DNA of 64,000 nt from Novipirellula galeiformis (GTDB lineage: Bacteria; Planctomycetota; Planctomycetia; Pirellulales; Pirellulaceae). The notes under the pieces are model-generated. The model did no database searches. It worked only from the letters and a program-made list of their open reading frames with translations, and was not told the DNA's origin. Positions within the stretch are counted from its first letter, which is position 1, and the number at the start of each line of letters is the position of its first letter. This document shows positions 42,974-51,939 of the stretch, one piece after another. The stretch is taken from positions 1,316,212 through 1,380,211 of the forward strand of contig NZ_SJPT01000001.1 in the NCBI RefSeq assembly GCF_007860095.1. Direction: 5' to 3'. The translations under genes and the position numbers were made by a program.

Positions 42974-43674
42974 GATTCCCCCCAACGCTGGATCAGTGAA
43001 TTGTCGACCCCGATTTGGTCCATGATCCGGCTGACGACAAAGTCCACTAACGAGTCGAGCGACTCGACGCCGTGATACCAACCGGGCATCGCAGGCAACA
43101 TCACCGCGCCGGCGGCAGCGACCCGATGCATGTTTTCGAGCTGCAGGACGCTGAGTGGCGTTTCGCGGGGGACGAGGACTAGTTTGCGATGTTCTTTCAA
43201 ATGCACCTCTGCCGCACGTTGGATCAAGTTCGAACCCGCCGCACGCGCGATACCGCTGAGCGTGCTACCACTACAGGGACAAACCACCATCGCTTGCGTC
43301 TTGAACGACCCGCTTGCGATCGGGGTAAAGTAATCATCGTGGCGATGATAGTGCAACCGTGCCAACGTCGCCGCGTCGGGCGTGTCGACCGATGCGGTGG
43401 ACCATGCCGGCGAGAGGGTCAACAGCGGGGCGAGATCGACGCTACGGAGATCGAGTCGATGATCGAGTTCTTGTTGGATGACCGCAGCACCACTGGGGCT
43501 GATCGTGACATGGACCTCGTGGCCATCACGAGCCAAGAGTTGTAGTAAGCGGACCCCGTAGATCGCTCCGCTCGCGCCGGTGATCGCCAACACGATCGGG
43601 CGACCTTTATCGGAGCCACTGCGATCGGGACGCGGTTCGGTTGCGTTTTGAGGACTCACTCTACTTCCGCTCAC
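42970..43674 (-). CDS. ubiX: Flavin prenyltransferase UbiX
   Basis: The 234 residues have the UbiX/Pad1 Rossmann-like FMN-binding start [20 protein letters not shown] at about 28-47, [34 protein letters not shown] and [20 protein letters not shown], where PRETPL is diagnostic. It makes prenylated FMN, the cofactor of UbiD-type decarboxylases; in futalosine organisms it serves the last decarboxylation of demethylmenaquinone precursor. It overlaps the ubiE stop and the prenyltransferase start by 4 bp each, so the three genes are translationally coupled. About 25 basic/polar residues precede the fold. Confidence 0.93.
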   Translation of the reverse strand: MSGSRVSPQNATEPRPDRSGSDKGRPIVLAITGASGAIYGVRLLQLLARDGHEVHVTISPSGAAVIQQELDHRLDLRSVDLAPLLTLSPAWSTASVDTPDAATLARLHYHRHDDYFTPIASGSFKTQAMVVCPCSGSTLSGIARAAGSNLIQRAAEVHLKEHRKLVLVPRETPLSVLQLENMHRVAAAGAVMLPAMPGWYHGVESLDSLVDFVVSRIMDQIGVDNSLIQRWGES

Positions 43675-44474
43675 GGGGTGGTCTCCGACGCGGAGGCATC
43701 CGTAGATTGAGGTTTTCTACCTTGATAGATCGTCGCCACGCCGAACGTCATCGGCGTGAATTTCACGTCGGTCAATCCTGCGGCGGTCATGCGATCGGCG
43801 AGGGCTTGGCCGTCAGGAAATTGGACAACCGATTCGGGCAAGTAACTGTAAGCCGATTTGTCGTTGCGGGCGAAGAGTTGGCCGATGCGTGGTAGCACGT
43901 TGCGGAAGTAGAATCCATACGCTTGGCGGAGACCGAACAAGCGTGGCTGAGAAAACTCGAGCACCACGACTTGGCCCCCCGGGGTACAGACGCGAGTCAT
44001 CTCGCGCAGTCCTTGATCGGTGTCGGTCACGTTGCGCAGTCCAAAGGCGACCGTCACACATTGGAAACGGTTGTCCGAGAACGGCAGCGATTGTGAATCC
44101 GCTTCGATGAATTCGATCGTTTCGCTGGGCGTTCCGACCCGCCGTTTCTTGATCGCGATTTCGAGCATCGCTGGGCAAAAATCGCTGCCGACGACACGAA
44201 CGTTTTTAGGTGCTTTTTTCGCGATCGCAATCGCTAAGTCACCGGTGCCGGTGCAGGTATCGAGTACGGGATCGCTCGCGCTAAGTCTCAGGATCCGCAC
44301 GGTTCGCCACCGCCAATAACGGTCGATACTGAGTGACAAGAGGTGATTCATCGCGTCGTAGCGAGGTGCAATTTGACGAAACATCTCTTGGACGCGTGAA
44401 CCGCTCTTATCCACAAGCGGGGACGCGGAGTCCGCGTTGGGAGAGGTTTGCGTTTCGTGTTCGGTTGCGACCAT
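43671..44474 (-). CDS. ubiE: Demethylmenaquinone methyltransferase UbiE/MenG
   Basis: The 267 residues carry [20 protein letters not shown] near 28-47, the family N-terminal signature, then [20 protein letters not shown] (SAM motif I), [14 protein letters not shown] and [20 protein letters not shown], whose GLRNVTD element is diagnostic. The enzyme methylates demethylmenaquinone with SAM. It leads the coupled ubiE-ubiX-mqnP group, transcribed leftward from the divergent region at 44475-44898. Ubiquinone activity is not expected with futalosine genes beside it. Confidence 0.93.
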   Translation of the reverse strand: MVATEHETQTSPNADSASPLVDKSGSRVQEMFRQIAPRYDAMNHLLSLSIDRYWRWRTVRILRLSASDPVLDTCTGTGDLAIAIAKKAPKNVRVVGSDFCPAMLEIAIKKRRVGTPSETIEFIEADSQSLPFSDNRFQCVTVAFGLRNVTDTDQGLREMTRVCTPGGQVVVLEFSQPRLFGLRQAYGFYFRNVLPRIGQLFARNDKSAYSYLPESVVQFPDGQALADRMTAAGLTDVKFTPMTFGVATIYQGRKPQSTDASASETTP

Positions 44475-44640
44475 CGATCGTCCAACGGGTTTCGTGTGAG
44501 GTGAAGCCGAGTTTGGGAGACCGCCGAGCGGACTCTTTAGCCCAGTAAGTTAATCGTCCAAGTCGATGCGGTGAAGCCCGACGGGTTTGCGGTGGCACTT
44601 TGTGTAGCCCATCCCACACGTTTGAGGGAGAATGGCGAAT

Positions 44641-44690
44641 GCAAACTGAAAAGGGGCCAGCTTGCTGCATTCCATCCTTTTTCAATTTGC
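44641..44690. repeat. Palindromic repeat sharing an arm with 63679-63806
   Basis: The left arm gcaaactgaaaagg and right arm cctttttcaatttgc are near-perfect inverted copies around a 21-nt centre. The 12-mer gcaaactgaaaa recurs at 63697-63708 in another palindrome, so this looks like a dispersed element rather than a local terminator. Its function is unknown. Confidence 0.6.
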
Positions 44691-44755
44691 TGTGTTCCTT
44701 CTGTATTTTGCAATCTTGTTGGAACGACCGCGGCGGGCGGTGAGTCGCTCCTCCT

Positions 44756-44803
44756 CACCCTCCCCGAAGCTTCCCGCGTCCGGCCCTCTCAGGGGGAGGG
44801 TGA
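44756..44803 (+). repeat. Dispersed G/C-rich hairpin repeat (family A), divergent copy
   Basis: The sequence caccctccccgaagcttccc followed by gcgtccggccctctcagggggagggtg has the same order as the copies at 45631, 53586, 59363 and 63813: a CCCTCCCCGG-like head, GCGTCCG-like middle and a CCCTC-GAGGG hairpin tail. It is the most diverged member, with the head-to-middle segment altered. Confidence 0.6.
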
Positions 44804-44898
44804 AGTTTGGATTTGCATGTTAGAAAGACCGTAAATTAGCGGCACTGTATAACTGTCTCGCGATCGTTTTTTCCACAAAGTCAAAGATTTTCAGTCCG

Positions 44899-45576
44899 AT
44901 GCGAACCTTGCTTTTCGATATCGATGGAACGCTGTTGCTGACCAACCGCGGGGGGCAAGGGGCTTTTGAGTTGGCGCTTCGGCAAGAATTCGAATTAGCC
45001 GACGCGACGGCCGACGTCGATTACGCCGGACGAACCGATCGAGGCATTTTGGATGAATTGCTGATTTTGAACGGTTTAGAGCCAAACGAATCGAATCGAG
45101 CGCGTTTGCAAAATCGCTACATTTCCTTACTGCCACTGATGTTGCAGCAGCGCGGTGGGACGGTGTTGCCGGGGGTGATTGAGTTGTTAGAGCGGTTGGC
45201 GACGGACGCGCGAGTGTGCGTCAGCGTGATGACGGGCAATTTAGTCGAGACGGCGCACCACAAATTGGATCATTTTGGGTTGCGGCACTATGTTCGCTGG
45301 ATCGTCGGCGGCGATAGCGACCTGCATCGCGACGACTTGGCTCGCCGGGCCCGCGAAATGATCCGCAGCGAGTCGGGCGAGGCCGCTTGTGAGCGGATCA
45401 TGGTGATTGGCGATACCCCGGCTGATATCCGTTGTGGGCATGCGATCGGCGCCAGTGTGGTGGCGGTTTGCACAGGCGGTTATTCACGTCAGACGCTGGA
45501 AGTCGAAAAACCGCTGTTGGTCGTCGACGATTTGTCCGACCTGATGGCGCTGTTGCCGATTCTAGTCGGTGAGTGA
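44899..45576 (+). CDS. HAD-superfamily phosphatase, phosphoglycolate-phosphatase-like
   Basis: The 225 residues begin with the HAD nucleophile motif MRTLLFDIDGTLLLTNRGG (Asp7 and Asp9), have a helical cap at about 15-85 (GRTDRGILDELLILNG), motif II in VSVMTGNLVETAH (Thr), a Lys in HHKLDHFGL and motif III GDTPADIRCGHAIGASVVAV. The GRTD cap element and GDTPxD resemble the Gph/PGPase branch. It hydrolyses a small phosphorylated metabolite; 2-phosphoglycolate is a guess. It is a single gene, divergent from ubiE and convergent with the barrel gene. Confidence 0.85.
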   Translation: MRTLLFDIDGTLLLTNRGGQGAFELALRQEFELADATADVDYAGRTDRGILDELLILNGLEPNESNRARLQNRYISLLPLMLQQRGGTVLPGVIELLERLATDARVCVSVMTGNLVETAHHKLDHFGLRHYVRWIVGGDSDLHRDDLARRAREMIRSESGEAACERIMVIGDTPADIRCGHAIGASVVAVCTGGYSRQTLEVEKPLLVVDDLSDLMALLPILVGE

Positions 45577-45630
45577 GCGATGACTCTGGGTGGGGTTTGG
45601 AAGTGGGGTGTGCACGTTCCGTATCACCAG

Positions 45631-45678
45631 CCCTCCCCGGCCGCTAACGCGTCCGACCCTCCCGCAAGCCGGAGGGTG
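45631..45678 (+). repeat. Dispersed G/C-rich hairpin repeat (family A) at a convergent junction
   Basis: The element reads ccctccccggccgctaacgc then gtccgaccctcccgcaagccggagggtg, ending in a CCCTCC/GGAGGG hairpin. It fills the short convergent gap between the HAD phosphatase and the beta-barrel gene, so it may act as a bidirectional terminator. Close copies lie at 53586 (inverted), 59363 and 63813. Confidence 0.75.
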
Positions 45679-45688
45679 AAAGCGGAGG

Positions 45689-47428
45689 CTAGCGGATCAG
45701 ACTCATGTAGAAGCTGAAGATCTTTGTGTCGTCCGTCGGTGCCTTGGTGACGGGGTAGGCAAAGTCGAATGCCAACGGTGCAGGACCGAGCATCGGGATC
45801 GCGACGCGAAGCCCCATCCCAGGTGCGACGCGGAATGAATCTTTGTGGAGTTCAATATCCGACTCGACCGTTCCGAAGTCAACAAAGGCGACTCCCTTGA
45901 ATGCATCGTCGGCGGTGATCGGGAACATGTACTCGACCGTATTGAGGAACTTGAAACGGCCGCCGACCTCCACGTTGCCGCTGGGGCTGGTGACCACCGG
46001 ACTTGCACCGCGGAAGTCAAAGCCGCGAAGGGTGGCGTAACCCCCGGCGAAAAAGTTTTCAAACAACGGAGTGTCTTCGCCACTGAATCCAAGTTGGTTG
46101 GAGTAGGAAAGCGTTTGCCGTCCGCTGCCGTCGGCGCGTTGGGATAACAACCAATACTTGCGGTATTCCAGTTCGAATCTTGAGTAATCGAAGTCGCCAA
46201 ACGCTTGTTCAAAACTGAATTCGAAGTAGTGCCCTTGGCTTGATTGAATGGGGCTATCGCGAGTGTCATGTTTGAGCGACATCGTACCCGCGTACAAATC
46301 GTTGCGACCGACGTTATCGTGAAGCACGGCTTCTAAGGGAGCGATCCCACGGACGCGTGGACGAGTGATATCGACGCTCTGGCCACTGACGCCCATCGAA
46401 ATCGACAAGTCAGGTGTGATGCGGTAACCGAAACTGAGGCGACCGCCGAGTCGTTCTTCATCCCAATCGTTGAAGCGTCGGTCGACCAAAAAACCGCTCA
46501 CCGACATGCTGACCGGTTTGTATCCGAACAGGTTGGGGTCGGCAAAGTTAATCGTATAGCGATCAAAGTCGCTGCCGGGCGCCATTTCGATGCGAAAGGT
46601 TTGTCCGGCACCACGAAAGGCAGTCCCGCTGAATAAATCTTGAAACGATCGAGGCCAACGCATGATGTCGAAGTTGCGTTCGTCGATCGTGATCTGACCG
46701 GTCACGCCGGCGTCACTGTTGACGGCACCGCCGAGCATGATACGCCCGGTTCGGGCCGGGAACCCGTTGATGATCAAGTCAGCTTCGCGAACCGTGGGCA
46801 TCGGCACGCTCGAGGGCGCGCCACCGTAAGGATCGTCACCATAGGGAAGCAGGGTTCCTGAGTCAGGATAGCTTGCTCCAGGGAAGGTGTTCGTCGGAGG
46901 CCCAAAGGTGGTGTCGGGATACGATGGGGCTCCGTACTGCGTCGAGGGCGCGTAACTCGAGGGCGGAACGCTCGACTGCGGTGCACCATAAACGCTGCCG
47001 CCGCTATTGCTTTGAGACGGATTGGCAAGCGAAGGCGGTGAGGTGTACGCAGGCGTGCTGGGGTATTGACGCGCCACGTAGCGATCGCTGTCGGGTTGCA
47101 CCGGGATCAGCCCATCGCCGTCTTGGGAATGACCCTCGGGGGAATCGGGGGCTGTGTTCGGGATACCCACCAGCGACGCATCGCTCGGAGTCGAAACCAG
47201 TTGCGTTGCCAAACCAGGAGAGGTGTTGAGCGTGGCCGTTGGCGTGGAGTTTGCTGCTAACGGAAGGGAGCAACTTGGCGATTGGGGCGCAAAACAGTTG
47301 CAACCGCCGAGGGTGGCCGCGAGCGCGACAGCACCGATCGAGCACGCAATGTTTCGTGCGGATTTTTCAATCGATTGCATCATGCGGACGGCTTCATCGG
47401 ATGAGTGATGTTCAAACTTAGTATGCAT
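45689..47428 (-). CDS. BamA-type outer-membrane beta-barrel protein with lipoprotein signal, lacking POTRA domains
   Basis: From ATG 47428 the protein has 579 residues. IACSIGAVALAATLGGCNC looks like a lipoprotein signal with Cys43 in an LGGC lipobox; starting instead at ATG 47383 gives a 28-residue signal, equally plausible. About 165 Ser/Pro/Thr/Gly-rich residues follow. The rest matches the Omp85/BamA 16-strand barrel: INGFPARTGRIMLGGAVNSD at its start, the loop-6 motif FAGGYATLRGFDFRGASP near 480 and a C-terminal aromatic strand ending FYMSLIR. It lacks POTRA repeats; these lie in the gene just upstream, whose stop it overlaps by 11 bp. Confidence 0.85.
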   Translation of the reverse strand: MHTKFEHHSSDEAVRMMQSIEKSARNIACSIGAVALAATLGGCNCFAPQSPSCSLPLAANSTPTATLNTSPGLATQLVSTPSDASLVGIPNTAPDSPEGHSQDGDGLIPVQPDSDRYVARQYPSTPAYTSPPSLANPSQSNSGGSVYGAPQSSVPPSSYAPSTQYGAPSYPDTTFGPPTNTFPGASYPDSGTLLPYGDDPYGGAPSSVPMPTVREADLIINGFPARTGRIMLGGAVNSDAGVTGQITIDERNFDIMRWPRSFQDLFSGTAFRGAGQTFRIEMAPGSDFDRYTINFADPNLFGYKPVSMSVSGFLVDRRFNDWDEERLGGRLSFGYRITPDLSISMGVSGQSVDITRPRVRGIAPLEAVLHDNVGRNDLYAGTMSLKHDTRDSPIQSSQGHYFEFSFEQAFGDFDYSRFELEYRKYWLLSQRADGSGRQTLSYSNQLGFSGEDTPLFENFFAGGYATLRGFDFRGASPVVTSPSGNVEVGGRFKFLNTVEYMFPITADDAFKGVAFVDFGTVESDIELHKDSFRVAPGMGLRVAIPMLGPAPLAFDFAYPVTKAPTDDTKIFSFYMSLIR

Positions 47429-48878
47429 CGCCAACCTCACCTTCGGTCGGAACCACTTTGATGTCGGGAGCATCAGCGATCTGAGGATTGGTTTCTAGCA
47501 ATTGGCTGCGTTCAATGCGACGTCGATTTAATTCAAGCGAGCGACGATCGATGACGTCTCCTTCGCGAAGGTCGACCATGTTCAACATCGTCGACTCACG
47601 CATCAGATGCGGTTCGCCTTCGATGTTGACTAAAATGCGTCCGACTTTCCAAATGTCGCCTTCGGTGACCTCGTAAACAAGGTCGACGACGTTCGCTTCA
47701 TCTCGCATGACCGTCTTGGGTTCGACTTCGGCGTAAATGAATCCGAGCTCACCATAACCGTAGGTGATTTCGCCGATGTCGCGACGCATCAGGGTGCCGT
47801 CGAACATGTCACCCGCTTTGAGTGAGAGACGTTGGCGAAGCGATTCTTCGGTGATGAATTGGTTGCCCACGATTTTAATGTCGTTGACTTTGAACCGTGG
47901 CCCTTCGTTGACAACAAAGGTGACGGTCATCCATTTGCCAGATTCGTCGTAGCTTAATCGTCGACCCACGGTGGCCGTTAAGAAACCGAGGTTGTGGTAG
48001 TAGGTCGCCAACACGTTGACGTCGTTGTCGATCTTGGCCAAATCGGCGGTGTTGCCAATGTAGGACAAAATGCCTGCGGTTGGTCCACGGCTGGTGATAA
48101 TCTTTTTCAGTCTCGCCTCGGTAACGATCGTGTTACCCTTGATGACGATGTCGGCGATCCGTTCTTTGGGACCTTCGTTGATGCGAAAAATGACAACGCC
48201 GGGGTCGGTTTCGTAGCCAATTTGGACATCGACCGCGACTTGGTTGAAGCCTTCTTCGTGATAATAATCGATCATTCGGCGGCGGGCCGATTCGATGGAA
48301 AATTCGCTCAACGGATCGTTAGCTTGGACGCCCGCGCGATTTCGAATCTCGCGGTTGTTCAGCGCGCGGTGGCCGTGGAAGACCACTTTCGTGATCACCG
48401 GACGCTCGTGAACGAAATAGGTTACCGCGACTCCTTCAGGACGCTCGTCGAGCTTGAAGGTGACGTGATCAAAGGAACCCATGTCGTTGAGTCGTCGGAC
48501 GTCGCCGAGAACCGTTTCGTAATCGTAAAAGCGGTCTTTACGAGTTTCAATTTTTTGCAGGATCAGGTGGGTGCCGATGGCTTGGTTGCCACGTACCGAG
48601 ACATCTAGAACGATCGCATCCCCTTTTTCGCGGCGGATCGCCAACCCATCTCGACTCCGCACGTGATCGCGGAATTTGGGCTTGGTGTCTGGGGCTGGCG
48701 CACTGGGGCCACCCTGTCCGCCTCCGAACCCTCCACCGCCGCCCATTTGTGCGTTTGCCGGTGATACCGTGAGGGCAACGGGGATTAGTATGGCCATCGA
48801 AATGGCGCAGACGGCACTACAGCACAGCGTGCGTCGAGGCGTTCGAGCAGTCATACGGTTAGCAGTCCGACGAGTCAT
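47418..48878 (-). CDS. POTRA-domain protein of the BamA/outer-membrane assembly type, lacking a barrel
   Basis: The 486 residues open with a signal peptide (basic start, then AVCAISMAILIPVALTVS and cleavage after PANAQ near 44) and a Gly-rich stretch. About five POTRA-like repeats follow: KGDAIVLDVSVRGNQAIGTH, ERPVITKVVFHGHRALNNRE, PKERIADIVIKGNTIVTEAR, GPRFKVNDIKIVGNQFITEE and GDIWKVGRILVNIEGEPHLM. It ends without any barrel strands. In classic BamA a barrel follows POTRA5; here that barrel is a separate overlapping gene. Together they likely make an Omp85 assembly machine. No frameshift is apparent, because each gene has its own export signal. Confidence 0.87.
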   Translation of the reverse strand: MTRRTANRMTARTPRRTLCCSAVCAISMAILIPVALTVSPANAQMGGGGGFGGGQGGPSAPAPDTKPKFRDHVRSRDGLAIRREKGDAIVLDVSVRGNQAIGTHLILQKIETRKDRFYDYETVLGDVRRLNDMGSFDHVTFKLDERPEGVAVTYFVHERPVITKVVFHGHRALNNREIRNRAGVQANDPLSEFSIESARRRMIDYYHEEGFNQVAVDVQIGYETDPGVVIFRINEGPKERIADIVIKGNTIVTEARLKKIITSRGPTAGILSYIGNTADLAKIDNDVNVLATYYHNLGFLTATVGRRLSYDESGKWMTVTFVVNEGPRFKVNDIKIVGNQFITEESLRQRLSLKAGDMFDGTLMRRDIGEITYGYGELGFIYAEVEPKTVMRDEANVVDLVYEVTEGDIWKVGRILVNIEGEPHLMRESTMLNMVDLREGDVIDRRSLELNRRRIERSQLLETNPQIADAPDIKVVPTEGEVGDAY

Positions 48879-49329
48879 ACAAAAAGGTGTTTCGTTTTAG
48901 GAAAAACCGTTACGTCCTTGAATTTCTCCGCTTCGGAAATGGCATCAATGTCATTGCACCATTGATTTCCCATCTATTTGCGGTTTGAAGATTGGTAACT
49001 ACCAATGCGAACGCTATCACGACAAGGCGGATTTGAAACTAATTCCGAGAGTTTGCGTGCGTCGGAGGAGTCGTGCCGAGAGAATGGGCGAGGCTGGGGT
49101 TTTGTATGCCCCCCTTGGCGATAGCGAGGGAGGTGTTGCCGCGTGACGAAACACCCTTCCGTTTGGGAGGGCTTTTCCACGACGGCCGGTCTGCAGCGCG
49201 GTCGGCCCCCACCCAGAGCTAGCTGAACGCTCGCTTTGACCTCCCCCAACCAAGTTTGTCGGAGGTGTTACGCGCGGCTGGGGAGGGTTCTTCCTCGACC
49301 GACTGTTTGCGGCGCAATCGAGGTGCAGA
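48879..49329. other. Intergenic stretch between the EboD-like gene and the POTRA gene
   Basis: No gene was recognised in these 451 bp. They carry a fragment of the dispersed repeat at about 49130-49172 (ggaggtgttgccgcgtgacg then an inverted CCCTTCC/GGGAGGG pair) and a full 71-bp module B copy at 49207-49277. The promoter of the POTRA-barrel pair should be at the left end, but no clear hexamers were seen. Confidence 0.5.
49207..49277 (+). repeat. Dispersed repeat module B, copy 1 (71 bp)
   Basis: The element starts ccccacccagagctagct and runs to tgttacgcgcgg without gaps against the copy at 53672-53742, differing at about 9 of 71 positions. Its tail (aagtttgtcggaggtgtt) also occurs, inverted, at 59411-59444. 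It holds the palindromic core agctagct. No function is known. Confidence 0.8.
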
Positions 49330-50505
49330 CTAAGAATTGGCTGGGATTGCTTTTGTTTTCGCGATTTTTCCCAGCGTCTTGATCGCGGTTTTCATTGCCG
49401 CAATGTCGATTTCGTGGACGTTGATGGGGTCCCCGATGCCGCGAAGCATGGTGATCGTCAGCCGTCCGCCAAGATGCTGACGAAACTCCTCGAGCCCTTC
49501 CATCAATCGATCGACCGGTTCGAGACAAGGGTGCCAAAGCTGAATGCGCAGGTCATGCAAGCATTGAATGGCCTGTTCGGCGTCCTGTTGAGGCAGGCCA
49601 AACTTTAGCGAGGAATACAAGCAGTCGATTGCCACGCCGATCGCAACGGCTTCGCCGTGACGAATCTGGTACTGGGAGAGCGATTCAAGTTTGTGGGCAG
49701 ACCAATGACCGAAATCTAGCGGACGCGCTTCGAGCATTTCGAAGGGGTCGCCTCCGGCGGTGATATGCTGCAGGTGCAGCGTACACGAGCGATGGATCGC
49801 TCGACGTGATGCATCGGGATCACGCTCGGAAATCTGCCCCGCGTGTTCCGCCAGCCACTGAAATTCTTGCGAGTCTTTCAGCAACGCGACCTTAACGGCT
49901 TCGCTCAAACCGCTGCGGAACTCGCGATCCGGTAGCGTTTCAAGGAGTCCCGAATCGTTAATCACGGCCCAGGGAACGGCAAACGTGCCGATCCAGTTCT
50001 TCTTGTCAAAGTAGTTGATGGCATTTTTGACACCGACTCCCGAGTCGGCTTGAGCCAACGTGGTTGTGGGCAATCGTACCAAACGGATGCCGCGATGCGC
50101 GATCGCCGCAGCGTAGCCGACTGCATCTAACATGGCCCCGCCGCCAACGGCAATGATGTAGCTGCGGCGATCGAGGTTTCGTGCGTGGATCTCAGCTAAA
50201 ATCTCCTCCACCGCATCTTGCGTGTTCTTGATCGGTTCACCGCCATCGAGAACCATGGGCGGCGAGACCAAGTCGATCGCGGCGTTGGTTTTCAGTTGGG
50301 CTGCGATTCGCTCGACTCGGTTGCTGGATTGGACAACAGATCGTTCCGCGACCAGCAAGACTCGGGCTGATCCATTGTCGCCACCATCGAGTAAATCGAC
50401 CAACAACGAAAAGTCATCGCCAGCGACATCGTCCGTGACCCGCAATCGATGCACAAAGGAGGCGGTGAAGGGAATGTCGGTTGAATTGGAGAGACGATTC
50501 GGCAT
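49330..50505 (-). CDS. 3-dehydroquinate synthase-like sugar-phosphate cyclase (EboD-like)
   Basis: The 391 residues, from ATG 50505, have the dehydroquinate-synthase fold: MVLDGGEPIKN, RRSYIIAVGGGAMLDAVGYA, LPTTTLAQADSGVGVKNAIN, a metal-ligand region LSEAVKVALLKD and RPLDFGHWSAHKLE, then IRHGEAVAIGVAID. Classic AroB has GGKTGVN where this protein has GVKNAIN, the variant seen in EboD proteins of the ebo cluster and related cyclases. The longer frame to 50793 adds unrelated residues. The product may therefore not be 3-dehydroquinate. No other ebo gene is in the window, and no shikimate gene is beside it. Confidence 0.78.
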   Translation of the reverse strand: MPNRLSNSTDIPFTASFVHRLRVTDDVAGDDFSLLVDLLDGGDNGSARVLLVAERSVVQSSNRVERIAAQLKTNAAIDLVSPPMVLDGGEPIKNTQDAVEEILAEIHARNLDRRSYIIAVGGGAMLDAVGYAAAIAHRGIRLVRLPTTTLAQADSGVGVKNAINYFDKKNWIGTFAVPWAVINDSGLLETLPDREFRSGLSEAVKVALLKDSQEFQWLAEHAGQISERDPDASRRAIHRSCTLHLQHITAGGDPFEMLEARPLDFGHWSAHKLESLSQYQIRHGEAVAIGVAIDCLYSSLKFGLPQQDAEQAIQCLHDLRIQLWHPCLEPVDRLMEGLEEFRQHLGGRLTITMLRGIGDPINVHEIDIAAMKTAIKTLGKIAKTKAIPANS

Positions 50506-50843
50506 GGATATTTTTAAAGGGTTTGCTTGTGCTACGTGCGGCCAAATTCTTTCGGCATCACAATCAGAGCCGAAGACGCTAGTTGCAGAGGGGATGGGAA
50601 TAAAGTCGGTAAGCAGTGAGGCAGGAATGATCGGGTGAAATCCCATTAGCCGCTTGGGCGTTAGCCCCGGTTGAACGTGCGAACCGTGGCTAACGCCAAA
50701 ACGGCTAATATACCGAAAGGCTCCTGCCGAGCGGCTTAGGCCCGCGGTTCGCGCCGTGCCGCTACAAAAGTGACGGCATTGGGCTCGCGCCATCGACTCG
50801 CCGAACGCCCGTCATTTCGCCTGCGATCTACCTAACAACTTGC
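50506..50843. other. Intergenic stretch with a long inverted repeat
   Basis: These 338 bp between the esterase stop and the EboD-like start hold no convincing gene. The outstanding item is the 65-bp palindrome at 50645-50709, described separately. Confidence 0.5.
50645..50709. repeat. REP-like palindrome
   Basis: The arms attagccgcttgggcgttagcc and ggctaacgccaaaacggctaat are inverted copies matching at 20 of 22 positions, around a 21-nt centre that itself has a CGGTT/AACCG pair. It is non-coding and lies between two minus-strand genes. It could form a strong hairpin in RNA of either strand. Such elements are often moved by REP-associated transposases, but none is seen here. Confidence 0.75.
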
Positions 50844-51743
50844 TTAATAAGTTTCATCCTGCCATCCCCGCCATAACCAACGGAGTGAATCTGGGAAAAT
50901 CGCGCCGCCATGTTTTCCATTGTGCGCCCCGGTGCCAAAAACCAATTTGTAGTCGTAATCCTTGAACGCCAATGCCTTGGCCATTTGGCGATTAGCCAGC
51001 GGCCAGTTTCCAAATTGGTTGTCGATATCGTTTTCGCCATCTTGCAACAAGACACGGATCGGCTTCGCTTCCGCTTTGCGAATCATCGGCGGATAGTTAT
51101 GGCCACCGCGGAGGTCAACGAAGCTGCCGATGTGGCTAAGGACTTTTTGGAATTGATCCGAACGATGCCAAGCGACGGTGAATGCACAAATCCCCCCCGA
51201 ACTGTTTCCACAAATCGCTCGAAGTTTAGGGTTTTTGGTGATTCGATAGTCTTTTTCAAGCTCAGGAAGAATTTCCGTCAACAGGAATTCGGCATAGTCG
51301 CCGCTCACGGTGTCGTACTCGAAGCTCCGGTTGCTCGGTCGGGGGCTCCAGCCGCGTTTTTCGGCGAGTTCTCCCTTATGCCCTGGGTCAATCATGACCG
51401 CAATGGTCACTGGCATCTCGCCACGGGCGATCAAATTGTCAAACACGACCGGGACGCGAAAGTCTCCTGTGGTGCCTTCAAAGGCGTGCCCATCTTGGAA
51501 AACCATTAAAGCGGCGGGCGTTTTGCCATCGTATTGAGCGGGAACGTAGACGCTGTATCGGCGCTGCGTGCCCTCGAATACCTTGCTTGACTTCCAAGTG
51601 TGCTGAGTCACCACCCCATGCGGCACCGCATCGTTCGCTTTCGAATCGGGGCCATGTTGGTACTCCTCCGCATCAACGGTAGTGGGAGGGAGGACGCAGA
51701 TCGCGAAGGCGACAAAAACCGGCAGTGAACGAAGTCGACACAT
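50844..51743 (-). CDS. Secreted alpha/beta-hydrolase esterase (esterase D / feruloyl esterase-like)
   Basis: The 299 residues begin with a signal peptide (FVAFAICVLPPTTVDA, cleavage near 25). The fold is of the putative_esterase (CE1) family: YSVYVPAQYDGKTPAALMVF near 63-82, ILPELEKDYRITKNPKLRAI and the nucleophile elbow CGNSSGG with Ser181. The acid and base are likely in LLQDGENDIDNQ and GAHNGKHGG. Enzymes of this type hydrolyse esters on plant or algal polysaccharides or siderophores. It is a lone gene divergent from the aldo/keto reductase; the substrate is unknown. Confidence 0.82.
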   Translation of the reverse strand: MCRLRSLPVFVAFAICVLPPTTVDAEEYQHGPDSKANDAVPHGVVTQHTWKSSKVFEGTQRRYSVYVPAQYDGKTPAALMVFQDGHAFEGTTGDFRVPVVFDNLIARGEMPVTIAVMIDPGHKGELAEKRGWSPRPSNRSFEYDTVSGDYAEFLLTEILPELEKDYRITKNPKLRAICGNSSGGICAFTVAWHRSDQFQKVLSHIGSFVDLRGGHNYPPMIRKAEAKPIRVLLQDGENDIDNQFGNWPLANRQMAKALAFKDYDYKLVFGTGAHNGKHGGAIFPDSLRWLWRGWQDETY

Positions 51744-51939
51744 CGAAAGACTCGGTTACCAATGGAGGGGGGCGTTGGGGGGAGGGACGCTGGAACGTCA
51801 TTTGTTATTTTAGCAGCTTAGACTCGTTTTTTCGCGTGGGCATGGCACAAAAGGCCTTGGGTGCCGTAGCGGCATCGCTAAATCTCGCTCACGAAAATCG
51901 AATTCATATTCATTTCTTCTCTTCATTGAACCGATCGTG

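Larger units (their letters stand above)
44475..44898. other. Divergent intergenic region between ubiE and a HAD phosphatase gene
   Basis: This 424-bp space must carry outward promoters for both genes, but no convincing hexamer pair was found. It holds an imperfect AT-rich palindrome at 44641-44690 and a copy of the dispersed G/C-rich hairpin repeat at 44756-44803. No gene-like frame was recognised. Confidence 0.5.

Noticed and set aside
50506-50793. Longer start for the EboD-like gene
   Set aside because: The added 96 residues do not look like this family and run through the REP-like palindrome.
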